The notes under the pieces: model-generated
Told to the model about the DNA's origin: nothing
Database searches by the model: none
What the model saw: the letters and a program-made list of their open reading frames with translations, nothing else
Assembly (NCBI RefSeq): GCF_030813115.1
Contig: NZ_JAUSTY010000009.1
Location: 62,001-126,000 of the forward strand
From: Bacillus horti
Lineage (GTDB): Bacteria > Bacillota > Bacilli > Caldalkalibacillales > JCM-10596
DNA: 64,000 nt
Reading direction: 5' to 3'
Made by a program: the position numbers and the translations under genes
In this document: piece after piece, positions 1-8,465 of the stretch
Layout: each line of letters starts with the position of its first letter
Position numbering within the stretch: position 1 is the stretch's first letter

Positions 1-1
1 G

Positions 2-1633
2 GTTCCCATTTTACGTGCTCTACTGCAGGCTGAGCCCGATTTTGTCGCTGCCACACCTTGGCTGGTTATAGGGGCAGTGGGGCTACTAGTTTATTGGATT
101 CTTAGCGTCATCTCTACCCCTGTTGGCTTCACCGCCAGCATAGAGCTAGCTGCACAGCTTCGTCGTCATCTAATGAACCATGTTACCACGTTGCCTCTAG
201 GCTGGTTTACGACCAATCGTAAAGCACGACTTGCCCGCGCCGTCACGGCAGACGCCGGGAATATTGCCCACTTGGCCGTAGTCATCGGAGCGCCATCGAT
301 TACTGCGTCACTTGTCCCTCTTACGATTGTCGTCGTTACTTTTGTGGTGGACTGGCGTATCGCCTTACTTTTTTTGGCTATTGTTCCTATCGCCTGGCTG
401 ACACTGAGACGTGCAGGGCGTATCGCCTCCATTGCTGAAATTGAACTCGAAGAAGCGGCGACAGAAATTGCAGGAAGGTCTATTGAGCTAGGGCAGGCTC
501 AACCAGTGTTGCGGGCTGCCGGCCAAGGGAGCACGGGGAGCATACGAATGAGGACCGCGCTGGACGAACACCGAGAGACGTATCGCCGAGGGCTTCGTCG
601 ATCGATGGTGCCTGATCTAACCTATACGGCCGTTGTCATGGGTGGTTTTATTGCCATCCTGATCCTTTGTGTCCAATTGCTTCTTAGCGGATCTTTAACT
701 GTTGCCGAGACCGTTGCCCTGCTAGTGCTTGCGGTTCGTTTTCTAGAGCCTCTTGGCACACTTATTGAGCTTATAGGTGCACTGCGTGCGATGGAAAACG
801 CTGTTGCCCGTGTCCAGTCTATTTTAAAAACTTCAGCACTTCCTAGCATCTCTAAGCCTGTACGTCAGCTTAAGGAAGCAAGTATTGAATTCAGAGACGT
901 CACCTTCTCTTATGGTGATACGACTGCCTTGTCAAATGTATCCTTCCAATGTCGCCCAGGAAGCACCACAGCATTGGTTGGCCCGTCTGGGTCTGGTAAA
1001 ACGACCGTGACACGACTTATTGCTCGTTTCTTTGATACGGATAAAGGAAGTATACAGGTAGGTGGTGTGGATGTTCGCCATCTTGACCATACTATTTTAT
1101 TAAACGATATTGCCATTGTTTTTCAAGAGGTCTACCTCTTTGATGCCACTATTGAAGAGAATCTTCGCTTAGCTTGTCCTGAGGCCACGAAGGAAGAGCT
1201 CGAAAAAGCGGCTCGCTCAGCACGTTTAGATAAGGTTATTGCCAGGCTGCCTGATGGCTGGAACACACGGGTTGGTGAGGCTGGAGCCCAATTGTCCGGT
1301 GGTGAACGCCAGCGCGTTTCCATTGCCCGTGCATTCCTTAAGAAAGCACGTATTGTACTTATTGATGAAGCAGCATCAGCACTTGATCCAGAGAATGAGC
1401 GTGCCATCGCTGAGGCGATTGGCAACTTAGCTAAAGATAGGAACCGAACAGTAATCGTTATTGCCCACCGTCCATCAACTCTCTCTACGGCCGATCAGGT
1501 GATTGCTCTTGACGCTGGAAGGGTCTTTGAAACGGGGACACCGTCAGAGCTTCGTCAAGCAGGTGGCATTTTTGCTCGACTATACGACCAATATTCACGT
1601 GCTCGGAGCTGGCATATTTCCACTAAAGCATGA
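2..1633 (+). CDS. ABC exporter half-transporter (fused membrane and ATPase domains), 5' end outside window
   Basis: The reading frame is open to the first base of the window, so the first 40 or so residues are missing; an internal GTG at 77 is not the true start. The visible 543 residues hold several membrane segments in the first half, then a nucleotide-binding domain with Walker A GPSGSGKTT, signature LSGGERQRVS, Walker B IVLIDEAASALD and the switch histidine in VIAHR. This is the exporter-type half-ABC fold that works as a dimer. The sequence reminds me of siderophore-linked IrtB/YbtQ-type transporters, but substrate and partner are inferred; the partner would lie upstream. Bases 541-600 count 37 G/C of 60, well above most of the window, and codon use is richer in CGC and GCC than downstream genes, suggesting transfer from a higher-GC donor. 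Confidence 0.88.
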   Translation, partial: VPILRALLQAEPDFVAATPWLVIGAVGLLVYWILSVISTPVGFTASIELAAQLRRHLMNHVTTLPLGWFTTNRKARLARAVTADAGNIAHLAVVIGAPSITASLVPLTIVVVTFVVDWRIALLFLAIVPIAWLTLRRAGRIASIAEIELEEAATEIAGRSIELGQAQPVLRAAGQGSTGSIRMRTALDEHRETYRRGLRRSMVPDLTYTAVVMGGFIAILILCVQLLLSGSLTVAETVALLVLAVRFLEPLGTLIELIGALRAMENAVARVQSILKTSALPSISKPVRQLKEASIEFRDVTFSYGDTTALSNVSFQCRPGSTTALVGPSGSGKTTVTRLIARFFDTDKGSIQVGGVDVRHLDHTILLNDIAIVFQEVYLFDATIEENLRLACPEATKEELEKAARSARLDKVIARLPDGWNTRVGEAGAQLSGGERQRVSIARAFLKKARIVLIDEAASALDPENERAIAEAIGNLAKDRNRTVIVIAHRPSTLSTADQVIALDAGRVFETGTPSELRQAGGIFARLYDQYSRARSWHISTKA

Positions 1634-1693
1634 ATGGAAGGCTCTATTGATAAAAAGAGATGAAAAAATGGATGAGAGGTATGTGTCTTTATC

Positions 1694-1990
1694 ATGACAA
1701 ACGCTAAGCTTAAATTACTCGAAAACACAACTCAAGAGATCATTAAAAAAGGTCATAGAATGACGGAGCGGCGCGCGATTATCATCGAACTGTTTTTGGA
1801 AAAAAACGGCTATCTAACGGCAGAGGAGGTCTACCTGCTAATGAAAAAAAAGCGTGCTAAAATGGGGATATCGACTGTTTACCGTACGTTAGAGCTGTTA
1901 AGTGAGTTGAATTTTCTTCAGCGGTGTATGGATAATAGAGAAGCGAGGTATTGTCTAAATAAAAAGTGTGGTCTTAGAGGCAGGACATAA
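1694..1990 (+). pseudogene. Fur-family regulator, DNA-binding half only (truncated)
   Basis: The 98-residue product matches the N-terminal winged-helix domain of Fur/PerR/Zur regulators: GHRMTERRAIIIELF, a recognition region with ISTVYRTLELLSELNFL, then the start of the hinge (REARYCL). Full proteins of the family are near 140-150 residues and continue with a His-rich metal site (HHHLxC) and CxxC motifs in a dimerisation domain. None of that is present: the frame runs into unrelated sequence after about residue 87 and stops. The following bases encode, in another frame, a hydrolase tail, so this looks like a deletion junction rather than a short natural regulator. It follows the ABC exporter by 60 bases, as iron- or metal-linked regulators often do. 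Confidence 0.75.
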
Positions 1991-2084
1991 CTTGAACATG
2001 GATCGCCCTGAGATCGTGAATGAATACATCAATGAATATTATGGAAGTGATCTAACTTCCATAACCGAAAAAGTAATAGTTTAA
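1965..2084 (+). pseudogene. C-terminal remnant of an alpha/beta hydrolase
   Basis: In the frame next to the truncated Fur gene, bases 1965-2084 read SVVLEAGHNLNMDRPEIV followed by about 20 residues and a stop. The AGHNLNMDRPE motif is the typical last-helix region of alpha/beta-hydrolase-fold enzymes, in which the catalytic histidine of GH precedes a proline and an 'xxI' helix. There is no start codon, and a stop lies just upstream at 1956-1958, so this is a fragment. It marks the far side of a deletion or recombination event that removed the rest of the hydrolase together with the C-terminal half of the Fur-family gene. Confidence 0.6.
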
Positions 2085-2177
2085 TGCAAAGCAACTTTTG
2101 AGGTCCCCCATTCACGGGATTGTTTCTGAGATCTACCCTAGAAGAAGGACTACCTATTGTTCTTTCTGGAAAAAAAC

Positions 2178-2207
2178 TTTACTAGAAACAGGGGAAACAC
2201 GTACAAT
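2178..2207 (+). promoter_or_regulatory. Candidate SigA promoter for the leader peptide and MFS gene
   Basis: TTTACT (2178-2183), an 18-base spacer and TACAAT (2202-2207) give a plausible vegetative promoter. Transcription would begin near 2214 and give a 5' leader of about 150 bases before the MFS start codon, which fits the leader-peptide arrangement downstream. Confidence 0.45.
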
Positions 2208-2254
2208 AGGATGATAAATAGTTAATAGTCTGTTTTTAAAAAGGAGTTGACCAT

Positions 2255-2284
2255 ATGGCACAAATGCCAAGACCGCCCTGCTAA
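2255..2284 (+). CDS. Nine-residue leader peptide MAQMPRPPC
   Basis: A strong ribosome binding site (AAGGAG, 2241-2246) sits 8 bases before ATG 2255. The frame codes for MAQMPRPPC and ends at TAA 2282. This is far too good a translation start for a random nine-codon frame. The Pro-rich end (PRPPC) is of the kind on which ribosomes can pause, especially with an antibiotic bound. It lies directly before two hairpins, one of which covers the ribosome binding site of the next gene. By analogy with erm and cat leaders it is probably a regulatory peptide; I do not recognise this exact sequence. Confidence 0.6.
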   Translation: MAQMPRPPC

Positions 2285-2355
2285 TCCTTAAATGGGTCTT
2301 TTTCTCGAGGTCCACCAGGTTTGGTTTATTATCTTAAACCAAAACGGTGGAGGGA
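2269..2355 (+). promoter_or_regulatory. Attenuator hairpins sequestering the MFS ribosome binding site
   Basis: Two hairpins follow or overlap the leader peptide. The first pairs AAGACC (2269-2274, inside the leader frame) with GGTCTT (2295-2300) and is followed by a short T-run. The second is stronger: TCCACC (2311-2316) pairs with GGTGGA (2346-2351), and TTTGGTTT (2320-2327) pairs with AAACCAAA (2336-2343). The right arm covers the first half of GGTGGAGGGAG, the ribosome binding site of the MFS gene. A ribosome stalled on the leader would disrupt the first hairpin and could remodel the second. This is the classic layout of drug-inducible translational attenuation; the inducer is unknown. 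Confidence 0.55.
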
Positions 2356-2365
2356 GATTAATAGA

Positions 2366-3550
2366 ATGAGTCGCTTCATTTTATCAAATGTATGGAAACT
2401 ATATGCAATACGCTTCTTTTATTACTTGATTCCGGCGTATGTGATTGAGCGTTTATTTTGGGAAGAAAGAGGCATGACCATACAGCTGGTTGTGTACACA
2501 GAAATTATATTTGCTGTTACAGTTGTTTTGCTAGAGGTTCCTTCAGGGATTTTAGCTGACAAATGGGGCAGGAAGAAGATGATCGTTTTAGCAGGCCTCC
2601 TTGGCTGCCTTGAATTTTTTATTCTTGTATTTGCCACTGAATTTTGGCATTTTGCTGTAGTGGTTTTCTTAGCTGCTATAGGCATGTCTGCTAGTAGTGG
2701 TGCAGGCAATGCTTTGCTTTATGATACATTACTAATTGGCGGGAAAGAACATGAATTTGAAAAATACCTGGGGCGTCTGAACACACTGGACATTGCAGCC
2801 ATTATGATTGCAGCTTTATCTGGAAGCTTGTTGGCTGGGCGTTTTGGGTTCGAGTTTAATTACTGGCTATCCTTTATCGCTATGCTCGTTTCTTTTTGTT
2901 TTTCCTTGCTGCTGATTGAACCTTCATTGAGTACAAAAGTGGAGGATGAGGCACCACTCACACTCAAGGATTATGGGATGGCGTTCGTCCGATTATTTGC
3001 TCAGAGTAAAGGTGTCGTTCCTGTCTTGATGTCAGGTATGGTGATTGGAGCAGCTATGAACTTCATTGATGAATTTTGGCAGCTTTACCTGGATCGGGTA
3101 GGTGTTCCCGTGCTTTATTTTGGACTGTTTTCAGCTGCTATTTATGTGCTTCGTTTGCCTGGTAATCTGCTCGCTTACTCCTTGAAGAACAGGTTTAGCT
3201 ACAGAGGGCTGTTACTTTTTGTATCAGTTATGACTGCACTAGGCTTTAGTTACCTTTCATATTTTCAGGACTATAGTGGATTGGTTGCCATGGGGTTGGT
3301 CTGTTTGTTTTCAGGACTGATTGAACCATTAACGACCGGCTATTTGCATCATCGTATCCCCTCAAATGTACGGGCTACGCTTGGTTCTGCTCAATCATTT
3401 GGAGAAAATGCGGTTATGCTTGTGGTAGGCTTAGGATTTGGTTATTTCTCAACAAAATGGGATGTATTTGGAGGATACGGCTTCATTGCTTTTGTTTGTG
3501 GATTGTTTGTTGTCTATTTTATCTTGATGGCAAAGCAAGTGGATGAATAA
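2366..3550 (+). CDS. MFS transporter, putative drug efflux
   Basis: The 394-residue product has about 12 hydrophobic segments and the MFS loop 2-3 motif as LADKWGRKKM, with EVPSG just before it, as in drug:proton antiporters of the major facilitator superfamily. ATG 2366 is chosen because GGAGGGA lies 9-10 bases upstream; a longer frame from 2321 would start inside the hairpin. The gene is preceded by a leader peptide and an RBS-covering hairpin, which suggests that expression responds to ribosome-targeting compounds, so efflux of such a compound is a reasonable inference. The substrate cannot be read from sequence. It converges on a histidine kinase gene with a shared terminator. Confidence 0.85.
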   Translation: MSRFILSNVWKLYAIRFFYYLIPAYVIERLFWEERGMTIQLVVYTEIIFAVTVVLLEVPSGILADKWGRKKMIVLAGLLGCLEFFILVFATEFWHFAVVVFLAAIGMSASSGAGNALLYDTLLIGGKEHEFEKYLGRLNTLDIAAIMIAALSGSLLAGRFGFEFNYWLSFIAMLVSFCFSLLLIEPSLSTKVEDEAPLTLKDYGMAFVRLFAQSKGVVPVLMSGMVIGAAMNFIDEFWQLYLDRVGVPVLYFGLFSAAIYVLRLPGNLLAYSLKNRFSYRGLLLFVSVMTALGFSYLSYFQDYSGLVAMGLVCLFSGLIEPLTTGYLHHRIPSNVRATLGSAQSFGENAVMLVVGLGFGYFSTKWDVFGGYGFIAFVCGLFVVYFILMAKQVDE

Positions 3551-3592
3551 AATTAGAAGGTAGTCGTTAGTAGACTTCATTTGGGTGGATAT

Positions 3593-3650
3593 GCCCTCTT
3601 ACTGTAGACTGGTTAGATAGAAAAACTTGTCTACAATAAGGGGGCTTCTT
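3593..3650. terminator. Bidirectional terminator between the MFS gene and the histidine kinase
   Basis: Bases 3593-3609 (GCCCTCTTACTGTAGAC) pair with 3629-3645 over 17 positions with two wobble pairs, with a 19-base loop. A T-rich stretch follows on the plus strand. It lies between the converging MFS and histidine kinase genes. Confidence 0.75.
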
Positions 3651-3652
3651 TC

Positions 3653-4999
3653 TCATTTATCCAAGGGAATATTGATGGTGAAAGTCGTTCCTATACCAGG
3701 TGAGCTTTGAACGTGAATTTGCCCCCCATGAGCCTCAACTAGCTGTTTCGTTATTGCTAGTCCTAAACCTGTACCTCCACTTTCCCTAGATCGATCATCA
3801 TCGGCGCGATAAAAGCGGTCGAAGAGGTGGGGAAGATGCTCAGCTGCTATGCCTGTTCCCGTATCACGTACAGTTATATTCATATTGGAGAAAGAGTCTT
3901 CTTTTTTGAAAGCTGCCAGCTCTATGAATATAGTTCCTTTTTCAGGTGTGTGTCTTAGAGCGTTACTTAGAAGGTTCATAAGGACTTGTGTCATTCGATT
4001 GGCATCCAAATTAGCCCAAAGCTGATCATCGTTTTCTTTTAAAACTAACTGAATCTGTTTTAGAGCCGCTTCATCCTTCACATTTTCTAGCACCTGGGCT
4101 AGCCACATATTCACATGGATCGGCTTTTTATCAATCCGTAGCCTCTTTGCCTCTGCCAGAGACAATTGATGCAGCTCTTCCACAAGAGTGGATAATCGCA
4201 GCAATTCATCTTGAATAGGAAGCAGAGCGACTGGTTGGATAGGTTGTTTATTTTGTTGGATTAGCTCTAGCTTTCCTCTCATTATTGTTAATGGCGTTCT
4301 TAATTCATGAGCAACATCTGCTACAAGATTACGCCTGACCGTTTCGGCATGCAATAATTCCTGCGACATATCATTAAATGCTTCTGCTACCTTTCCATAT
4401 TCATCTTTAGAAGTAACGGGGGTACGAACACCGAATTCACCTTTTTTTAGTTGCTCGATGGCCTGTAACAGTGCTTTTAAGGGAGCTGTTAATCGCTTAG
4501 AAACCCAGTATGCCAAAAGGAGAGAAAGAGCAACTAGTACAATAACCGCAAAAACCAGAAAAAATAAAGTAGCGAAGAAGGATGACTTTCTCCATACTGA
4601 CATCTCTGCAATTTCATGATCATAGAGATACAAGACAGCAACGTAAGTCTGTCCCTTTCGAATAACATTTCTAAGACCATCATCAATAATCGTTCTTGAG
4701 TCCACCGACCCACTCTGTGCCAGGATGTGCATGTCTCTACTTCGCACAACTAATCCTGCATCAGAAGGGAGCGCAATATGGCTATCGACAAACGATTGGA
4801 GACCATCCCAAGACTCCCCATTGGATGTATAGAAGTCCGTTAACTGATTATTTAAGGACTGTACTTCTTCGCTCCTGGCTGCCTCCATCATAAAGTAAAG
4901 ATTGTCTCGTAGAGCAAACTGAACAGTAAGGATGAACAGCAGTCCAAGAGTGATAATAATAGTAGCTGTCGTAAAAAACAGCTTTCTACTTACGCTCAT
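3653..4999 (-). CDS. Sensor histidine kinase of a two-component system
   Basis: The 448-residue membrane sensor kinase has TM1 at about 7-29, an extracytoplasmic loop of about 110 residues, TM2 at about 141-166, a HAMP linker, and a dimerisation/phosphoacceptor helix with His231 in VAHELRTPLT. The ATPase domain carries the N-box (MNLLSNALRHTP) and G-boxes (DTGTGIA, GGTGLGLAI). Its start codon shares one base with the stop of the response regulator, so the two are translationally coupled. The pair is divergent from a multicopper oxidase, which suggests, but does not prove, a role in sensing metal, redox or envelope conditions and control of that oxidase. Confidence 0.93.
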   Translation of the reverse strand: MSVSRKLFFTTATIIITLGLLFILTVQFALRDNLYFMMEAARSEEVQSLNNQLTDFYTSNGESWDGLQSFVDSHIALPSDAGLVVRSRDMHILAQSGSVDSRTIIDDGLRNVIRKGQTYVAVLYLYDHEIAEMSVWRKSSFFATLFFLVFAVIVLVALSLLLAYWVSKRLTAPLKALLQAIEQLKKGEFGVRTPVTSKDEYGKVAEAFNDMSQELLHAETVRRNLVADVAHELRTPLTIMRGKLELIQQNKQPIQPVALLPIQDELLRLSTLVEELHQLSLAEAKRLRIDKKPIHVNMWLAQVLENVKDEAALKQIQLVLKENDDQLWANLDANRMTQVLMNLLSNALRHTPEKGTIFIELAAFKKEDSFSNMNITVRDTGTGIAAEHLPHLFDRFYRADDDRSRESGGTGLGLAITKQLVEAHGGQIHVQSSPGIGTTFTINIPLDK

Positions 5000-5688
5000 T
5001 ATTCATCACCAAACCGGTACCCAAAACCGAAGACAGTTTGAATGTATGTAGGAGATGAGGGATCATCTTCAATTTTTTTGCGAATATGGCTAATATGGGC
5101 ATCGATAGTCCGTTCATCATTCATATACTCATCATCAAGGGCAGTTCGGAGCAGCTGTAAACGACTATACACAACACCTGGCCTAGTAGCTAGAGTCAAG
5201 AGGATTTTAAACTCCTTCGGTGTTAGCGCGACCTCAATACCCTTTTTCAATACCTTACGTTTTTCCTCTGAAATCGTTAGACCCTTCCACTCTATCGTTT
5301 CTGAATGATTCATAGCTATTGAAGAATCCATTCTTCGTAAGACAGAACGAATACGTGCAGATAGCTCACGAAGGGAGAATGGCTTCGTGATATAATCATC
5401 AGCCCCTACCTCTAGTCCAATAATTTTATCCACTTCCTCTGATTTGGCCGTCACCATAATAATTCCTATTGGTCCCATTTTTCTAAGCTCTCGGCATACC
5501 TCAATGCCATTCATACCGGGCATCATCCAATCTAAAATAACTAGGTCAGGCTTCTTCATTTTTGCTAAGTTCAAAGCATCTATCCCATTTTGAGCGGTCA
5601 GCACTTCAAACCCTTCTAGGGATAGGAAGGATTGCATAAAATCTAGCACTTTACTTTCATCATCGACGAGTAATAGCTTATGGAGCAT
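4999..5688 (-). CDS. OmpR/PhoB-family response regulator
   Basis: The 229-residue protein has a receiver domain with acidic pair DD at 9-10, phosphoacceptor Asp53 (VILDWMMPGMNG) and the conserved lysine in DYITKPFSLREL, followed by a winged-helix DNA-binding domain (TPKEFKILLTLA ... TIDAHISHIRKKIEDD ... VFGFGYRF). It is the cognate regulator of the kinase that follows it in the same operon. An inverted repeat at 5825-5851, between this gene and the divergent multicopper oxidase, is a candidate target. Confidence 0.94.
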   Translation of the reverse strand: MLHKLLLVDDESKVLDFMQSFLSLEGFEVLTAQNGIDALNLAKMKKPDLVILDWMMPGMNGIEVCRELRKMGPIGIIMVTAKSEEVDKIIGLEVGADDYITKPFSLRELSARIRSVLRRMDSSIAMNHSETIEWKGLTISEEKRKVLKKGIEVALTPKEFKILLTLATRPGVVYSRLQLLRTALDDEYMNDERTIDAHISHIRKKIEDDPSSPTYIQTVFGFGYRFGDE

Positions 5689-5824
5689 GTTTTCACCTTC
5701 TACATCGAATTTATTACAGAAATCAGAATTTATTAAATTTTGATACTATGATTTTTCTTCATTTTTGATAAATAAAAGCTTTTCTTATTATACCTCTATT
5801 TTCTTCCTTAAGTGAAATTCATAA

Positions 5825-5851
5825 CATTCCTAAGCGATCTTCATAGGAATG
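5825..5851. promoter_or_regulatory. Inverted repeat between the response regulator and the multicopper oxidase
   Basis: CATTCCTA (5825-5832) is perfectly inverted as TAGGAATG (5844-5851) with an 11-base centre. It lies in the 235-base divergent gap, about 70 bases before the oxidase start. It could be an operator for the neighbouring response regulator or a stem in the oxidase mRNA leader. OmpR-type regulators more often use direct repeats, so the assignment is open. Confidence 0.35.
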
Positions 5852-5923
5852 CAACATCTTTTTGGTAAGCTATCAATAGAACGCAAGGAATGATTGAGAC
5901 AATTTCAGGAGGTATTGAAATTT

Positions 5924-8008
5924 ATGCTAGAGACGTTGTATGGAATTGAAATTATTCTTTTAGCTGCCCTAGCTGGGGTGTGGACCATTACGGCTATTTT
6001 TGCAGCAAATATAAAACATGCTCTCATCCATGAGGGCAAGCTGGACATGTGGAAGCTGTTAACCAGAGTAGGGATACGAGTGGGAATGCTAATTTTTGTA
6101 TTATGGTTACTCCTACAGCTTTCCATTGTTCTTTTCCTTGGTTGGTTATTTGCTGCAGATCGTATCCTTGTAGCGCTACCCATTTTACTATTAGCGGCAT
6201 TAGCTGTACTTGTATTTTCTAGGTCTAAAGCAAATCGGATTTCAGGTGCTCAGGAAAAAGAGATGATTCTCCTGCTTGTACCAATCCAAACGATGATGGC
6301 TGCATCCTTAGTGTCCAACGCTTTGGTTATGTTTATCATTCCTGCTATCCCACATTGGTTTGATACTATTTATTACTTTTATATTCTTCTCCTTGTAGCT
6401 GCTATTCTTTGGCTTTATCAGAGATGGAGCATTAAGTCCATTCGACGTAAAAAACATGGAGTAGTGAAAAGGTTTGTAAAGAATGCTATTATTTTGATGC
6501 TGGGTTTTATCGGTGTGGTGACTTGGATGGTAGTAGGGATGGAACTGAGTAAGCTACCTGAAAACATGGAAATGGTGCACCATGACAAAGTAGACTACGG
6601 TGGGGGTATCGTTCTTAACGATCATTTTAGTCATGCTGAGCATAGTGAAGAAGCAATAATTTCGGAAACGGAGATGATCTCTGTAACGGACTTAACAGGT
6701 CCGCAGGAAGGGCAAGCAGATAAAAGCTTTAAGCTAGAGGCAGCCAAAAAGATGGTCCAGCTTAGCTCAGGAGTTGAGTTTGAAGCTTGGACGTTCAACG
6801 GCCAGTTCCCTGGTCCCGAGCTTGTCGTTCAAGAAGGTGATCTTGTTGAAATAAAGCTAGTAAACAAGGATATAGAGGCGGGTGTTACGATCCACTGGCA
6901 CGGTGTAGATGTACCTAATGCCGAAGACGGTGTAGCTGGTATGACACAAAATGCGGTGAGGCCAGGGGAGACGTATACGTATCGTTTTATTGTAGAGGAA
7001 ACAGGAAGTCATTGGTACCATTCCCATCAGGTATCTTCCGTTCAAGTACAGAAAGGACTATTCGGAGCGTTTACTATCCTACCGAAGGAAGATAAAGGAG
7101 AAGTCATAGATCATTCTATGGAATTGGTTACTTTTGCTCATGAATTTCAAAGTGGCAGAGATATCGTGACGACACTGGGGTTGCTCGACACTTTGGAGCA
7201 TCATGAAGTAGCTCCTGGCACGAAGGTAAGGCTAAGACTTATGAATAGTAGCAGTAATACCAAACATTATGTTCTACATGGTGTGCCTTATACAGTCGTC
7301 GCCATTGATGGATATGATCTTCATGAGCCAGAAGAATTTAGTGGAAAGATGCTGCCTATTGGAGGGGGTGGACGTTATGACGTTGTATTCACTATGCCAG
7401 ACTCTACTGTTTCTTTAGGTATTAACAAAGATAGCTATACGAATACGATGGCAGGAATCGTTTTTAGTAGTGGGGGACAAGGTGATTTTACGTTAGGTGA
7501 CGACCGTACCATATTTGATCCTTATTCCTATGGGAGCCCGCTAGAGGGTGCTTTATCTGAATTTACTTCCTTCGATAGACAATTTACTATGGTTCTCGAT
7601 ATGTTTTATATTGGTTTTTATAACGGCAAAATAGGAGCAACTTGGGCCATTAACGGGGAAGTGTTTCCTAATGTGCCCACATTTATGGTGCAGGAAGGGG
7701 ATGTAGTGAAGACGACTGTAGTGAATCGAACTTTTGCCGATCACCCTATGCACCTGCATGGACATCATATTCATGTTTTAAGTCGAAATGGTAAGTCTTT
7801 AACGGGCAGCCCACTTGTGCTAGATACACTTTTAGTTAAGCCAGGTGAAACATATGAGTATGCATTTGTGGCAAATAATCCAGGGCTATGGATGGATCAC
7901 TGTCACAATTTAGAGCATGCCGCTCTTGGTATGTCTATGCACTTAGCTTATTCAAACGTTACGACCCCATTTGTCCTTGGAGGAAAATATGACAATTATC
8001 CAGAATAA
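5924..8008 (+). CDS. Membrane-anchored multicopper oxidase
   Basis: ATG 5924 is preferred because AGGAGGT (5907-5913) lies 10 bases upstream; the upstream in-frame TTG 5894 has no such site. The 694-residue protein has about five membrane segments in its first 220 residues, then cupredoxin domains on the outer face. All copper-ligand clusters are visible in order: HWHG, HWYHSH, HPMHLHGH and HCHNLEHAALGM, the last including the Cys of the type 1 site and its axial Met. It should oxidise a reduced substrate (metal ion or phenol) while reducing oxygen to water. An N-terminal membrane module fused to a two-domain oxidase is known in Bacillales. It is divergent from a two-component system that may control it. 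Confidence 0.9.
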   Translation: MLETLYGIEIILLAALAGVWTITAIFAANIKHALIHEGKLDMWKLLTRVGIRVGMLIFVLWLLLQLSIVLFLGWLFAADRILVALPILLLAALAVLVFSRSKANRISGAQEKEMILLLVPIQTMMAASLVSNALVMFIIPAIPHWFDTIYYFYILLLVAAILWLYQRWSIKSIRRKKHGVVKRFVKNAIILMLGFIGVVTWMVVGMELSKLPENMEMVHHDKVDYGGGIVLNDHFSHAEHSEEAIISETEMISVTDLTGPQEGQADKSFKLEAAKKMVQLSSGVEFEAWTFNGQFPGPELVVQEGDLVEIKLVNKDIEAGVTIHWHGVDVPNAEDGVAGMTQNAVRPGETYTYRFIVEETGSHWYHSHQVSSVQVQKGLFGAFTILPKEDKGEVIDHSMELVTFAHEFQSGRDIVTTLGLLDTLEHHEVAPGTKVRLRLMNSSSNTKHYVLHGVPYTVVAIDGYDLHEPEEFSGKMLPIGGGGRYDVVFTMPDSTVSLGINKDSYTNTMAGIVFSSGGQGDFTLGDDRTIFDPYSYGSPLEGALSEFTSFDRQFTMVLDMFYIGFYNGKIGATWAINGEVFPNVPTFMVQEGDVVKTTVVNRTFADHPMHLHGHHIHVLSRNGKSLTGSPLVLDTLLVKPGETYEYAFVANNPGLWMDHCHNLEHAALGMSMHLAYSNVTTPFVLGGKYDNYPE

Positions 8009-8033
8009 GAAAGATAGCAAGCAGTAGCGATAT

Positions 8034-8444
8034 GTGGTTCAATTGAATATCGGGTGTTCGTTCACCCGAATTTATGATGTACAAGATGATCACTACCTAC
8101 ATGTATCATTTTCTACTCTTAATGACTTTAGAGAAGTTAATCTAGAAACAATAATATCTGAAAATAACTTCTCTTTGTCTAATAATGTAGATAATATTAC
8201 TGTTATTAGACACCGTACTTTCATTCGTCCGAACCAATTTAAATTTACTTTCCTAAATACTTTTACAGAATGTGGAACTGGTGATGGTAGATCATTCTCA
8301 CCTAGTTCTGGAACATCGAGAACACAAATTAATATAAATGTTGATTGGAATAATAGTACTCATTCATTTTTTAGAGATGCAGCTCCATCAACAAAATATG
8401 ATTCAGATTGCACTTCGTCTGATACTAGAACAACACCGCTCTAA
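8034..8444 (+). CDS. Hypothetical protein, probably 5'-truncated
   Basis: The 136-residue frame from GTG 8034 is followed closely by a well-initiated membrane-protein gene. No ribosome binding site precedes it and an in-frame stop lies only 7 bases upstream. There is no signal peptide or recognised domain; the product is rich in Ser, Thr, Asn and Phe and looks like part of a beta-rich extracellular protein. Composition is unusual: bases 8101-8160 count 15 G/C of 60. The gene may have lost its start in the insertion that placed this AT-rich island behind the oxidase. It could be non-functional. Confidence 0.4.
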   Translation: MVQLNIGCSFTRIYDVQDDHYLHVSFSTLNDFREVNLETIISENNFSLSNNVDNITVIRHRTFIRPNQFKFTFLNTFTECGTGDGRSFSPSSGTSRTQININVDWNNSTHSFFRDAAPSTKYDSDCTSSDTRTTPL

Positions 8445-8465
8445 TTAAAAAAGGAGGAACAATAT

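Noticed and set aside
2321-2366. A longer N-terminus for the MFS protein
   Set aside because: That stretch forms the attenuator hairpin and the good ribosome binding site lies just before ATG 2366.
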